A stretch of 64,000 bases of DNA from Sulfuricurvum sp. (GCA_028714915.1 JAQTLL010000004.1:186001-250000); one strand, 5' to 3'. Positions 1 to 7,896 are shown, numbered from the stretch's first letter. A program made the numbers and translations. The notes: a model not told the origin generated them from the sequence alone.

Positions 1-6
1 TAGTGA

Positions 7-35
7 TTGCCTAGCTCTGCATATATAGTTATAAT
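7..35 (+). promoter_or_regulatory. sigma-70-type promoter for the first gene
   Basis: TTGCCT at 7-12 and TATAAT at 30-35 are separated by exactly 17 bases. The predicted start of transcription is about 20 bases before the ATG at 66. The -10 matches consensus fully and the -35 matches at four of six positions. Seen in sequence; not tested. Confidence 0.5.
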
Positions 36-65
36 CTATATATCTACGGGTATAGGGTTAAATTT

Positions 66-926
66 ATGATAGCAGATAGAGCAGATGCAGTTTATACATA
101 TTATGAAGATTCTAATTTGTGCAAAGACTACGAGATTGACAATAGTTTTCTATTTGATCTACTCCAAAGAACAAAATACAATACATATTTAAAATTTGTT
201 GCTGATAATTTAGTAGATTTTACTGATTACTATTTTGAGGAAATGCGAAGTGAACAGTTTCATAAAGAGATGTGTGACAAATTTGATATTAAAAGCATAA
301 GTGAATTTAGAAAAATTCTACAGATTAAATTAGGTATTGATTTAAAAGAATTAATACAATATTTCCAACAAACCAAATCTTTCAAATCTCATAGAGCAGT
401 AACGGTTACTCAGCCATATAGTGCAAATGGAGAAATTGAGTATCAAGCAATAGATAGCAGTTATATTGTGTCACTCTATCATCCTGAAGCGATTATACAT
501 ATCCAAAATTTATCAAGACCTACTATTAGATTTAACAGAAATTCAATTGTACTTGCAGAGATAGATTTGAATTTAGCAGATAATGCAATGATTGATTATA
601 TTGCTCAACTTAGGAAATATCATGAAAAGAATTCAGAAGAATTTTCACTTACAGACTTGCTTGAATATAATCAAAATATCAATAATCATTTAGAGAGACA
701 AAGATCAAAACGCTCTTACTATGCTGATTTATTATTTATATACGATAGAACAGTTGAGAGACATGCAAAGAATTATCATCATGTATATCCAAATATTTCC
801 TCTGAATTAAAAAAGCGTAATAATAAAGACTTCCTCAGCGTACGTAACATAAAAGATTACCACAATACAATAAGAGAATTAATTCCAAAACTAGAAGAGT
901 TCATATCCAAAAGATGGTTCCTTTAA
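66..926 (+). CDS. hypothetical protein, 286 aa
   Basis: I do not recognise this protein. It has no signal peptide or membrane segment and looks cytoplasmic. The first 110 residues are rich in Tyr, Phe, Asp and Lys and look helical. The middle (about 115-185) looks beta-rich. The last 100 residues are highly charged and probably form helices. The ATG at 66 follows only a weak AGGG-like site, but a good promoter lies just upstream and no better start is visible. Base composition is very AT-rich, like the next four genes and unlike the housekeeping genes after 10 kb, which suggests acquired DNA. It may belong to the same element as the DUF3987 protein downstream, but nothing in the sequence gives a function. 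Confidence 0.7.
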   Translation: MIADRADAVYTYYEDSNLCKDYEIDNSFLFDLLQRTKYNTYLKFVADNLVDFTDYYFEEMRSEQFHKEMCDKFDIKSISEFRKILQIKLGIDLKELIQYFQQTKSFKSHRAVTVTQPYSANGEIEYQAIDSSYIVSLYHPEAIIHIQNLSRPTIRFNRNSIVLAEIDLNLADNAMIDYIAQLRKYHEKNSEEFSLTDLLEYNQNINNHLERQRSKRSYYADLLFIYDRTVERHAKNYHHVYPNISSELKKRNNKDFLSVRNIKDYHNTIRELIPKLEEFISKRWFL

Positions 927-1239
927 CTATTGACTCTATGCATATAGAGCAATCAGTAATTTTCTAATTAATGTGCTCAATCCAACCTGCTACTTTATTC
1001 CAAAAAATACGGCTCGTATATTCAGTCTATTCATAAAATGCTTTTAATACAGGTATGGAATAAGCTTAACTTTATCTTAAATTTCTTGCAATTAAAACTA
1101 TTCTTATATGCATTTAGCTTTCTTTCATCCTAACGAACTTCCTAATAAAATTTCCCTTACGAACCAACACAGAGGCGTCTAGTTAGTTCTATTTCAAATT
1201 TCTAGAATTTGAGAACAACTAAAAAATAAAGGGTCAGCT
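927..1239. other. gene-free AT-rich spacer
   Basis: No convincing gene is visible. Just after the preceding stop codon there is a small hairpin (CTCTAT at 934-939, ATAGAG at 944-949, loop GCAT) without a clear T-run. At its right end is the larger inverted repeat at 1180-1221, described separately. The rest looks like plain AT-rich spacer. Confidence 0.5.
1180..1221. repeat. long imperfect inverted repeat upstream of the small-gene cluster
   Basis: TAGTT at 1180-1184 pairs with AACTA at 1217-1221, TTCT with GAAC in part, and TCAAATT with AATTTGA around a TCTAG centre. The arms are interrupted by small mismatches. It lies 18 bases upstream of the ATG at 1240. No T-run follows on the plus strand, so an operator or cruciform fits better than a terminator for this direction. 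Confidence 0.4.
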
Positions 1240-1551
1240 ATGGGTAAATATTTCAGTGTAAGTGATTGTGAGTTGATTATAGATGAAAATTCAACATTTG
1301 TAAACTTCATTAATAGTCGAGAAGATGGCGCTATTTATAGCTTTGAGATGAAAAAATTCAAAGAGCTTCTAAAGCATGGTGGTAAACAGTGGAAAATACC
1401 AAGTAAATACACAGCAACTGGATATGTTGAACTTTCATTTCATACAGGAAGAAGACATATATCAAACAAAGGTGGGGATATTAACACCTATTTCAAGGAC
1501 TATGAATACAAATTAATGATGCAAGAATTAGAAGAAATATTGGGTGCATGA
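1240..1551 (+). CDS. hypothetical protein, 103 aa
   Basis: Not recognised. It is a small soluble protein with a charged helical C terminus (about residues 80-103). The ATG is preceded by AAAGGG six bases upstream, a reasonable ribosome binding site. Its stop codon overlaps the start of the HTH gene at 1548, so the two are probably translated together. The following DUF3987 gene starts 11 bases after that, which makes a three-gene unit. It could be an accessory replication or regulatory protein of a mobile element, by context only. Confidence 0.7.
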   Translation: MGKYFSVSDCELIIDENSTFVNFINSREDGAIYSFEMKKFKELLKHGGKQWKIPSKYTATGYVELSFHTGRRHISNKGGDINTYFKDYEYKLMMQELEEILGA

Positions 1552-1748
1552 ATATGAAAACTCAATATTTAAGTCCTAAAGAAGCCAGTGCCTTTCTTGG
1601 GGTATCTGTGAATTTATTACAAAAGTGGCGCACGCAGTGCGTTGGCATACCCTATGTTAAATTGGGCGAGAGCACAAGCAGTATCATCAGGTATAGCCTT
1701 GATGATCTTATTGAATATGTTAATAGTAAAAAAATTAAAACGCTCTAG
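1548..1748 (+). CDS. AlpA/excisionase-type helix-turn-helix protein, 66 aa
   Basis: The protein matches the short MerR-like HTH family (helix_turn_helix_17, excisionase/AlpA type). It opens with YLSPKEASAFLGVS, the usual first helix and turn, then KWR in the recognition region, an R-Y-S-L-D-D wing, and a Leu/Ile-rich helix to the end. Such proteins act as excisionases or small transcription activators in phages, satellites and integrative elements. The ATG overlaps the upstream stop; a second ATG two codons later (1554) could also be used. The DUF3987 gene follows after 11 bases. The family call is solid; the role as excisionase or activator is inferred, and no integrase is visible in the window. 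Confidence 0.8.
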   Translation: MNMKTQYLSPKEASAFLGVSVNLLQKWRTQCVGIPYVKLGESTSSIIRYSLDDLIEYVNSKKIKTL

Positions 1749-1759
1749 GGGAGAACGCC

Positions 1760-3172
1760 ATGTTTGATGAAAGTAAAATAATAGATGAAGCAGGAAGTTT
1801 CATAAAAGATGCGGTGACAAGCATACAGGAGTATTTAAACATATCAGAGGATATGGGATTGCAAATATTATTATCTATGATGTCAATTGTAATTGGAAAT
1901 AAAGCCCATACATATGCGGGATCAATGATGCCATTGAAAGCCAATTTATGGACTATTATACTTGCAGATAGTGGAGTATCTGCTAAAAGTACCTCCATGG
2001 AGCTTGTAAAAAAACTTGTTCTGGAAAAGCTTGAAAAAAAGATAAGAACAGACTTTGAAACAGAAAAAAAGGAATATCTAAAATTAAAACCAACAGAACG
2101 TACCGATATTGAAGAGCCACAAATGCAATACTTATTTAGTGGGCAAGGTAGTACATTTCAAGGAATGGTTAAAAATTTATCAAAAAACCCTCATGGACTA
2201 CTTGCCGCTTATGATGAGGGTTCCGAGTTTCTAAATAAAATGATCAATGACAAGCAAAATAAAGCGTCTATGACTTCATTATATGAGCAAAGTAGCTACG
2301 GAAGAGATTTGGTTGGTAGAGAGGGGAAGGGCGAAGTTACTTGGATTGATAACCCGTTTATATCCCTGATACTTGTTTCTAACCCTCATTGGTTTAACTC
2401 TGATGTTAAAAATTCAGATTTTGTAAGCGGTTTCTTGAATCGCTTCTCTATTATACAAATTTATGACAAAATAGAAATGGTACCTTTCTCAAATCAAAAT
2501 GAACACAACTTTGAAAAATTTCAAGATGTTGCGGTAAAAATATGGGACTATCTCTCAAAATTTGAAAAAACACTGGAAATGAAAGTAGATAATAGTGCTG
2601 TAAAACGGTATCAAGAGTGGTTCAAAAAGCAAACTTATGATGATAATTCTACGGTTGCGGTAGAGTACAATGCTTTTCTTGTAAGACAGAGAACAGCTGT
2701 CCTTAAATATGCGATGATTATTCAAATTTTTGATACATTCTATGAAGCAAAAGAGATACTAAATCATGAAATACAGTTAAAGTATCTTAACATTGGCATC
2801 GCTATAGCAGAGCACAATATGCAAAATATTCAAACATTATTAGAAGATAGAGAGGATAAGAAACTCGTTAATAAATATACAATCGAACAATACGATGATA
2901 TCGCAAAAAAAATGAAATATTACCTTAAAAATAAAGGTCACAACGAGAGCAATCCATTAAGCTCATCAAAAGTGAGTAGACAAATTCATGGATTAAATAA
3001 AACAAATTTTAATACAGTAGCGCAAATCGCGATAGAACGATATGGCGTTAAATCAGAAAGTAAAGAATTTGGAGCTGGTCAAGTTACTGTTTATTATTAC
3101 TATCCTTCAAATTTGGATAGGTATGATGATGAAGTTAATACAACATACCCGAGTTACTTTGATGAGATATAG
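1760..3172 (+). CDS. DUF3987-family protein, primase/helicase-like, 470 aa
   Basis: The order of motifs matches DUF3987 proteins: a P-loop-like segment near residue 75, a long charged helical insert, a hydrophobic strand ending in YDEGSEF (about residue 157) where the family has an acidic Walker-B-like motif, then a strand ending in SNPH and a sensor-like FLNRF. The family is common in phages, plasmids and satellites, often next to or fused to primases, and is thought to be a DNA-dependent ATPase. The P-loop here reads DSGVSAKST, so both P-loop glycines are changed, although Lys-Ser is kept. The ribosome binding site GGGGAG lies 7 bases before the ATG. The last 100 residues look winged-helix-like. 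Role in element replication is inferred. Confidence 0.7.
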   Translation: MFDESKIIDEAGSFIKDAVTSIQEYLNISEDMGLQILLSMMSIVIGNKAHTYAGSMMPLKANLWTIILADSGVSAKSTSMELVKKLVLEKLEKKIRTDFETEKKEYLKLKPTERTDIEEPQMQYLFSGQGSTFQGMVKNLSKNPHGLLAAYDEGSEFLNKMINDKQNKASMTSLYEQSSYGRDLVGREGKGEVTWIDNPFISLILVSNPHWFNSDVKNSDFVSGFLNRFSIIQIYDKIEMVPFSNQNEHNFEKFQDVAVKIWDYLSKFEKTLEMKVDNSAVKRYQEWFKKQTYDDNSTVAVEYNAFLVRQRTAVLKYAMIIQIFDTFYEAKEILNHEIQLKYLNIGIAIAEHNMQNIQTLLEDREDKKLVNKYTIEQYDDIAKKMKYYLKNKGHNESNPLSSSKVSRQIHGLNKTNFNTVAQIAIERYGVKSESKEFGAGQVTVYYYYPSNLDRYDDEVNTTYPSYFDEI

Positions 3173-3303
3173 CAGTATCAGTTCATATATGCTCATCTTA
3201 AATTTTGCAGTAATGATATGAAAATAGATTAAATAATACAGAGCATTATTATTTCTTAGCTCAACTCGCTATAGAAGTTGGAAATTGATGCTCTAAAATA
3301 AAT

Positions 3304-3540
3304 TTATGTAGATTGTGTTTCTGGGATTAAATCGCGTATGTCCATCTCAAATTCATCTGCAATTTTCAGCAGATGGCTGAGATTATAATTTACTGCATCT
3401 TGACGCAATTCAATACGGGCGACATAAGATGCAGATTGATGCCCAAGAATTAGAGCCAATTTCAACTGGCTTACCGCGCGCTTTTTCCGCTCTCTTTTAA
3501 CATTGTCAGTAATGATGTCATAAAGTTCGCTTTCCGTCAT
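3304..3540 (-). CDS. XRE/Cro-family transcriptional regulator, 78 aa
   Basis: A compact lambda-Cro-type HTH of five helices: residues about 8-65 carry RERKKRAVSQLKLA (helices 1-2), then SASYVARIELRQ (recognition helix), and the closing ADEFEMDIRDLIP. The protein has no other domain, so it is probably a DNA-binding repressor acting as a dimer. It is transcribed away from the gene at 3671. The intervening 130 bases hold two 14-base TCAC-N6-GTGA palindromes that are natural candidates for its operator. That it represses itself and its neighbour is an inference from this arrangement. Confidence 0.85.
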   Translation of the reverse strand: MTESELYDIITDNVKRERKKRAVSQLKLALILGHQSASYVARIELRQDAVNYNLSHLLKIADEFEMDIRDLIPETQST

Positions 3541-3603
3541 GCTACGCTTATTAGCTCCCTGCCATAAACACGCATTCTAGTCCATACGATCAATTTCAAA
3601 CAA

Positions 3604-3617
3604 TCACTTATAAGTGA
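3604..3617. promoter_or_regulatory. candidate operator 1 (TCAC-N6-GTGA)
   Basis: TCACTTATAAGTGA is a perfect 14-base palindrome between the divergent XRE gene and the RNase H-like gene. Its centre contains TATAAG, which could be part of a rightward -10, so a bound repressor would block transcription. It has the same TCAC-N6-GTGA form as the site at 3653-3666. Confidence 0.55.
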
Positions 3618-3652
3618 GCGTTAAGCATACGAGGACTACCATTCAGCCAAAA

Positions 3653-3666
3653 TCACATATAGGTGA
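3653..3666. promoter_or_regulatory. candidate operator 2 (TCAC-N6-GTGA), overlaps the ribosome binding site
   Basis: TCACATATAGGTGA repeats the outer half-sites of the palindrome at 3604-3617, 49 bases away centre to centre. Its right half contains AGGTGA, which is also the best ribosome binding site for the ATG at 3671. If the gene really started at the GTG at 3614, both sites would touch or lie inside the coding region, which argues for 3671. Confidence 0.5.
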
Positions 3667-3670
3667 GCAC

Positions 3671-4399
3671 ATGAGCTGGCTAGCGGGAACATTAGAAGAC
3701 GTTAAAAAGATAGAAAATTGGTTCATTGTAGATATTGGCTTTTCTAACTCATCAAAGAGTTGTGGTGTTGTTACGGTTGAAAACGGTAATAATCCAATAG
3801 GGCTTAATAAAGACGGAAATATATATTACGGTGCACTCATACAAAAGTTTCAAGACTTCGCCGAAGCTAAAATAAAAATAGGGCTTGTTATAGAAGCTCC
3901 TCTATCAATTGCATTCAACAATACTCCCAATAAGGTCAAAAATGGTAATCCAGTCGGAAGAAAAGGAGTTGAACAAGAATATAGTTCTTCCGAAGAAAAC
4001 GAAAGTATTCAATCCAGTCGGTATTGGTATGTTGGAGCTGGTGCAACTGTAACACTCGCTACAATCAATTTTCTAAATCAAATCAAAGTCTTATCGGAAA
4101 AATTACCAGATATTTATCTCTTTGAAGGACTTGTTTCTTTCAAAAATCCAAACGAATCAAAACAATCGCACTGGGCTGATGCTCGTGATCTGCATTTTGC
4201 TATCCAATCTTTTAAAAATTCAACTGCTGAAGCAAAACCGTCACACATACTAAATGAAGACCAAGGAACTCATACAGAGTTAAAATTTATTGGTACTTAT
4301 TTAGGTATCAATTTAGAAAACGGAACCATCCCTCCAGTAATAAAGGTATCGGGTGTAAATAGTGAAAATCCGCTATATTCTTTCCATGTAAACCAGTAA
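3671..4399 (+). CDS. protein with RNase H-fold-like layout, possible nuclease, 242 aa
   Basis: No named family is certain. The layout resembles RNase H-fold nucleases of the DUF429 type: strand 1 ends in FIVDIGFS (Asp21), a second strand ends in VIEAPLS (Glu75), a third carries IYLFEG (Glu152), and a helix begins WADARD (Asp170/Asp173). These are the places where such enzymes keep metal-binding acids. I start at the ATG at 3671, which has AGGTGA upstream; a GTG at 3614 would add 19 residues but has no ribosome binding site and would overlap the palindromes. The gene is divergent from the XRE regulator and is probably controlled by it. A DNA or RNA processing enzyme of a mobile or defence element is plausible; nuclease activity is inference. 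Confidence 0.6.
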   Translation: MSWLAGTLEDVKKIENWFIVDIGFSNSSKSCGVVTVENGNNPIGLNKDGNIYYGALIQKFQDFAEAKIKIGLVIEAPLSIAFNNTPNKVKNGNPVGRKGVEQEYSSSEENESIQSSRYWYVGAGATVTLATINFLNQIKVLSEKLPDIYLFEGLVSFKNPNESKQSHWADARDLHFAIQSFKNSTAEAKPSHILNEDQGTHTELKFIGTYLGINLENGTIPPVIKVSGVNSENPLYSFHVNQ

Positions 4400-4726
4400 A
4401 AGCCAGTTAAGTAAACTATAATAAATGATAAAGAAATAATTAATATTTCTATTTTCCTCAATTTTTTATGTGTATATAAGTAACATAAAATTCAAACTTT
4501 GCACATTCTGAGCCAATTTTGCCTCTAAGGGGTTAACAAAACGACCCCCTACTCCTTATGTATACTATAGAGGATGTGCAACAAAGTCGTCGCACATTCA
4601 TTAGAGTAAAAATATGCAAAATACGGCTCTAACCTTAAACGGTAAAATTTGCCACTAAAAACAGATGGAGTCGGCTTTAGCTAATCAAGTATTTCTACAA
4701 AAAAAATCAAAACTCTGGAGCTACAA
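4400..4726. other. structured gene-free region between accessory modules
   Basis: No open frame of note. Two hairpins are visible: AAGGGGT/ACCCCCT-like arms within 4526-4551, and ATGTGC (4574-4579) pairing with GCACAT (4592-4597). TATACT at 4561-4566 could be a -10 element, though no good -35 is spaced correctly. The region separates the AT-rich left module from the sigma-4-like and DnaB-like genes. It could hold a leader or small RNA; nothing decides this. Confidence 0.35.
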
Positions 4727-4915
4727 ATGACAAACACTTCATCATTTAACGGAGATTCATATACCTTACAAGAAATTGCCAATATGTTGGGTGTCACACG
4801 AGAACGTGCCAGACAAATTGAAATGCAAGCTCTCAAAAAACTCAAACACCCCCGTCTCAGAAAACAGTGGGAAGTAATCACCGAGTCGATGAATATGATT
4901 GGGAACGGGAAATAG
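4727..4915 (+). CDS. stand-alone sigma-70 region 4-like HTH protein, 62 aa
   Basis: The core is the sigma-70 region 4.2 signature: LQEIANMLGVTRERARQIE followed by ALKKLKHPRLRK (residues about 10-45). In RpoD this segment contacts the -35 element. Here it stands alone, with no region 2 or 3, so it cannot be a full sigma factor; it may bind DNA or core polymerase as an anti-sigma, co-regulator or decoy. The ATG has GGAG eight bases upstream. The DnaB-like gene begins three bases after the stop, so the two are almost certainly co-translated. The HTH call is sure; the role is unknown. Confidence 0.8.
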   Translation: MTNTSSFNGDSYTLQEIANMLGVTRERARQIEMQALKKLKHPRLRKQWEVITESMNMIGNGK

Positions 4916-4918
4916 ATA

Positions 4919-5881
4919 GTGGATAATGATTTTAAAAATGCTTCCACAATAGCAAGCAACACAAAAAGCTACATCAATGAAGTTCTTGATCGAGGTGACA
5001 AAATCCTCGTCGGAGTTGATACGGGATATTACGAACTCAACAAGACGACGTCTGGATTTGGAAAAGGTGATTTAATCATCATTGCCGCACGTCCATCCGT
5101 TGGGACAACGTCATTTGCACTCAACATAACTCAAAATTTATTGGATAACGAAAAGGGAGTCGCTATTGTATCCCTTGAAATGTCTGCCGAACAGATGATG
5201 CTTCGCCTTCTGAGCATCAAAACAACCGTCCCATTAAAACAGCTGAGAGTTGGCAACATAAGTCCCGAAGTATATAAACGCATAGATGATGCCATCGAAG
5301 AAATGGAGTACAAAAAGCTCTTTATCCACGATCAAAGTCTTATGAATATTGATGAGATTTGTTCTAAACTTCGCCAATTAAAAAGTCAAACTCCAGAAAT
5401 AGAACTTGCCGTTATAGATTCTCTTCAACTCATTAGAAGCTCATCGGAAAAAGATGTAGGTGAAATCTCCAGCGAATTAAAGATACTTTCCCAAGAGCTA
5501 GAGATTCCTATTCTCGTACTCTCAAAGCTTAGCAGTAAACTCGAATCACGTTCAAATAAACGTCCAATGCTCAGTGATATTCCAGCATCGGATTTGATTG
5601 AACCGTATGCCGACACCATCCTATTAATCTACCGAGATGATCTTTACACATACAGCGAAGAGAAAGCACGGAAGAAAAAAGCTGTCGCTAATGAAAAAGA
5701 GTTTATCAGCCGTTATGTAAAAAAGCTGGAGGACGAGGCAGAAATCATAATTGCAAAACAGCGCAACGGTTCGCTTGGACATATCAAGCTATTGTTCCAG
5801 CAAGAATTTACCCGATTTATTGACCGTTACACATTTGGCAACATCCAACTCGTAGATACACCCGTCAATATAGCTAATTAA
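4919..5881 (+). CDS. DnaB-like helicase C-domain protein lacking the Walker A lysine, 320 aa
   Basis: The protein covers only the RecA-like C-terminal domain of replicative helicase DnaB; the primase-binding N-terminal domain is absent (DnaB is usually about 450-500 aa). The DnaB motifs are easy to follow: the segment before the P-loop, ARPSVGTTSF, the VSLEMS strand, a Walker B AVIDSLQLI, and RPMLSDI...ADTILLIYRDD. The P-loop reads GTT where DnaB has GKT, so the ATP-binding lysine (position 63) is a threonine. The usual QLSR-type glutamine is also changed (SKLSS). It is therefore probably not an active ATPase. Start is GTG at 4919. It may interfere with or regulate DnaB hexamers, as a dominant-negative or scaffold; that is inference. 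Confidence 0.8.
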   Translation: MDNDFKNASTIASNTKSYINEVLDRGDKILVGVDTGYYELNKTTSGFGKGDLIIIAARPSVGTTSFALNITQNLLDNEKGVAIVSLEMSAEQMMLRLLSIKTTVPLKQLRVGNISPEVYKRIDDAIEEMEYKKLFIHDQSLMNIDEICSKLRQLKSQTPEIELAVIDSLQLIRSSSEKDVGEISSELKILSQELEIPILVLSKLSSKLESRSNKRPMLSDIPASDLIEPYADTILLIYRDDLYTYSEEKARKKKAVANEKEFISRYVKKLEDEAEIIIAKQRNGSLGHIKLLFQQEFTRFIDRYTFGNIQLVDTPVNIAN

Positions 5882-5886
5882 GAGCC

Positions 5887-7137
5887 ATGTATACAACCAA
5901 AGAAGCCCTTCTACGAGAATTAGAAGTTGATGGATCTGCATTAGAATTTGCAAGTGACGAATTAACAAATGAACCCGAAATTGTTCTGCTGGCAGTTTCA
6001 AAATACGGATGTGCGTTAGCGTTTGCAAGCCGTTCACTTCAAGCGAATCGGCACATTGTACTCACCGCTGTAAGGCAAGATGGGATAGCATTGGCATTTG
6101 CAAGCAAAGAATTACGTGCCGATGAAGAAATCGTTCTCGAAGCGGTGCATCAATGCGATGAAGCATTAGAATACGCCAGCGATGAACTAAAAAAAAAATT
6201 CAAAAAGTTTCTATACCATACACAAGGAGCTAAAAAGATGAGCACTATCATCGGATTGATATTTGATTTTGATATTACCCTCGCACCAGAGTTTCAACAG
6301 CAAGTGCTGTTTGATACGTGGGGAATAAGTGCAGAGCAATTCTGGGGAGAATGTGCCGAATTCATTACGCGTGGATACGACATGGAACATGCCTATATGA
6401 GAAATTTCATCGATTACGGACGGCGTGATAGTAAATATGCCCTAGACAACGCAATGCTCAATCAATTTGGCAAAGAAATCAATTTATACGAAGGACTCAG
6501 CCGTAAGAATGGTATTCGTTCGGTATTTGATGATTTGCACACCCTACTTCAGAAGAAAGAGTTCGCTGAACATAATATCGAAATCGAATGCTACTGTATT
6601 AGCGGTGGAATTAAGCCGATGATTGAAGGTGCATTCGAAACCCACGAATTAAACGGCTATTTCAAAGAGATATTCGCTTGTGATTTCGATGAAGATGATA
6701 GCGGCAAACTAGCGTATATCAAAGAGACGGTCGGACATACCATTAAAACTCAAAAACTCTTCATGATCGCCAAGGGGGTCTCCCCAAAACAAGGAGATCA
6801 CCCCTCACTCGTAAATGAAGTGACGCACGGTTATCGTATCCCCTTTGAAAATATGATATTCCTTGGCGACGGACAAACTGACATCCCCGCTTTCTCGTTG
6901 CTGAATAAAAACGGCGGCAAATCAATCGCCGTATATCGAGAAGAGAAAAATAGCGATGGCACTATCGATGAAGAACGCACATTAAAAACTTACCTCAACG
7001 GTTACAAATTGGCAGTTGAAGCGAATCGGGCGGAACAATTACTTCCCGCCGATTACTCAACAGGCAAACCGTTAAAAATGGCATTGCTTGGATATGTAGA
7101 AAGTATCGCGAAACAGATTGCATTTAAAAGTAAATAA
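5887..7137 (+). CDS. DUF4116 repeats fused to a HAD-superfamily hydrolase, 416 aa
   Basis: Residues 1-105 hold three to four DUF4116 repeats, each of the form E-IVL-AV-..G-ALxFAS-xL, a helical repeat of unknown role. From residue 118 a HAD phosphatase follows: motif I DFDITL (Asp nucleophile and Asp acid/base), a CISGG motif II, and GDGQTDIPAF as motif IV. It resembles phosphoserine-phosphatase-like enzymes; substrate unknown. Inside the frame, an AAGGAG eight bases before the ATG at 6238 would start the HAD part alone (300 aa), exactly at the domain border. The first ATG lies 5 bases after the DnaB-like stop with a weak binding site. Both products may be made. Confidence 0.8.
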   Translation: MYTTKEALLRELEVDGSALEFASDELTNEPEIVLLAVSKYGCALAFASRSLQANRHIVLTAVRQDGIALAFASKELRADEEIVLEAVHQCDEALEYASDELKKKFKKFLYHTQGAKKMSTIIGLIFDFDITLAPEFQQQVLFDTWGISAEQFWGECAEFITRGYDMEHAYMRNFIDYGRRDSKYALDNAMLNQFGKEINLYEGLSRKNGIRSVFDDLHTLLQKKEFAEHNIEIECYCISGGIKPMIEGAFETHELNGYFKEIFACDFDEDDSGKLAYIKETVGHTIKTQKLFMIAKGVSPKQGDHPSLVNEVTHGYRIPFENMIFLGDGQTDIPAFSLLNKNGGKSIAVYREEKNSDGTIDEERTLKTYLNGYKLAVEANRAEQLLPADYSTGKPLKMALLGYVESIAKQIAFKSK

Positions 7138-7162
7138 TACCCATTAACGCAAAGGAAAATCC

Positions 7163-7873
7163 ATGTCTCAACAAACGAGCGATAATCTTATTTATAATGG
7201 TAAAAATTATAAACTCAAATCAGTAACACTAGCTGATGTATTTTCCAATAACATACATCGATCATCGCCTCTCGCTCCCCTGCTTGAGACAAATAATTTA
7301 ATGCAATATTTCTCATCGTTGCCTTTCCACTCTGCAAATATGCGAGGCTATCTGTGTTATTGGGAAATAAAGGATGACAAACTCTTCTTAGCGTCGTTTA
7401 CTTCACGATCTCAGATGATCCACTCCATAGATCAGTTAGTAGGCAAATCTCCGCCTGCTCTGTCAGCTGAATATCAAGAGTATCAAAAACAAAAAAGAGA
7501 GATTGAATCTGAATTTGAAAAACAATACGGTTCTATCAGTGACTTGGAAAAAGAGATGCAAAAACTCCGCCAACCATTTGATGATTGGGACAAAGAGATA
7601 GTTCCCAAAGAAACGAAAGAAGCATATCAAGCTATGCAACAAGAAATTACTCTCCTCGACCTCAGCACCTTTGACGAAATGAATGAAACAGACGAAGCTA
7701 TCGTATTCGCGGATTGGTTCAGCGGTTCTCTCGAAGCAAAAGAATTTGACGATTACGACGAAAAAATCAATGGATTGCGTATCGAAATTTTAAAAGGATT
7801 GGTGGTCGGTAGCACACCGTGTCATGTTGGGAATTATTATGCTCGCCCTTTGAAAAACTATATTGACGATTAA
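7163..7873 (+). CDS. hypothetical protein with RGY-WEI motif, 236 aa
   Basis: I do not know a function. The segment SANMRGYLCYWEIKDDKLFL (about residues 57-76) belongs to a group of small uncharacterised bacterial proteins that share an N-terminal NGK-Y strand and this RGY..WEI.D..L.L pattern. The central part (about 100-150) is rich in Glu, Lys and Gln and probably forms a coiled coil; the C terminus is globular and acidic. The ATG has AAGGAAA about eight bases upstream. It lies 25 bases after the HAD gene and is probably in the same transcript as the sigma-4-like and DnaB-like genes. Confidence 0.7.
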   Translation: MSQQTSDNLIYNGKNYKLKSVTLADVFSNNIHRSSPLAPLLETNNLMQYFSSLPFHSANMRGYLCYWEIKDDKLFLASFTSRSQMIHSIDQLVGKSPPALSAEYQEYQKQKREIESEFEKQYGSISDLEKEMQKLRQPFDDWDKEIVPKETKEAYQAMQQEITLLDLSTFDEMNETDEAIVFADWFSGSLEAKEFDDYDEKINGLRIEILKGLVVGSTPCHVGNYYARPLKNYIDD

Positions 7874-7896
7874 ATACACGAGAAGGAAACGAATAT

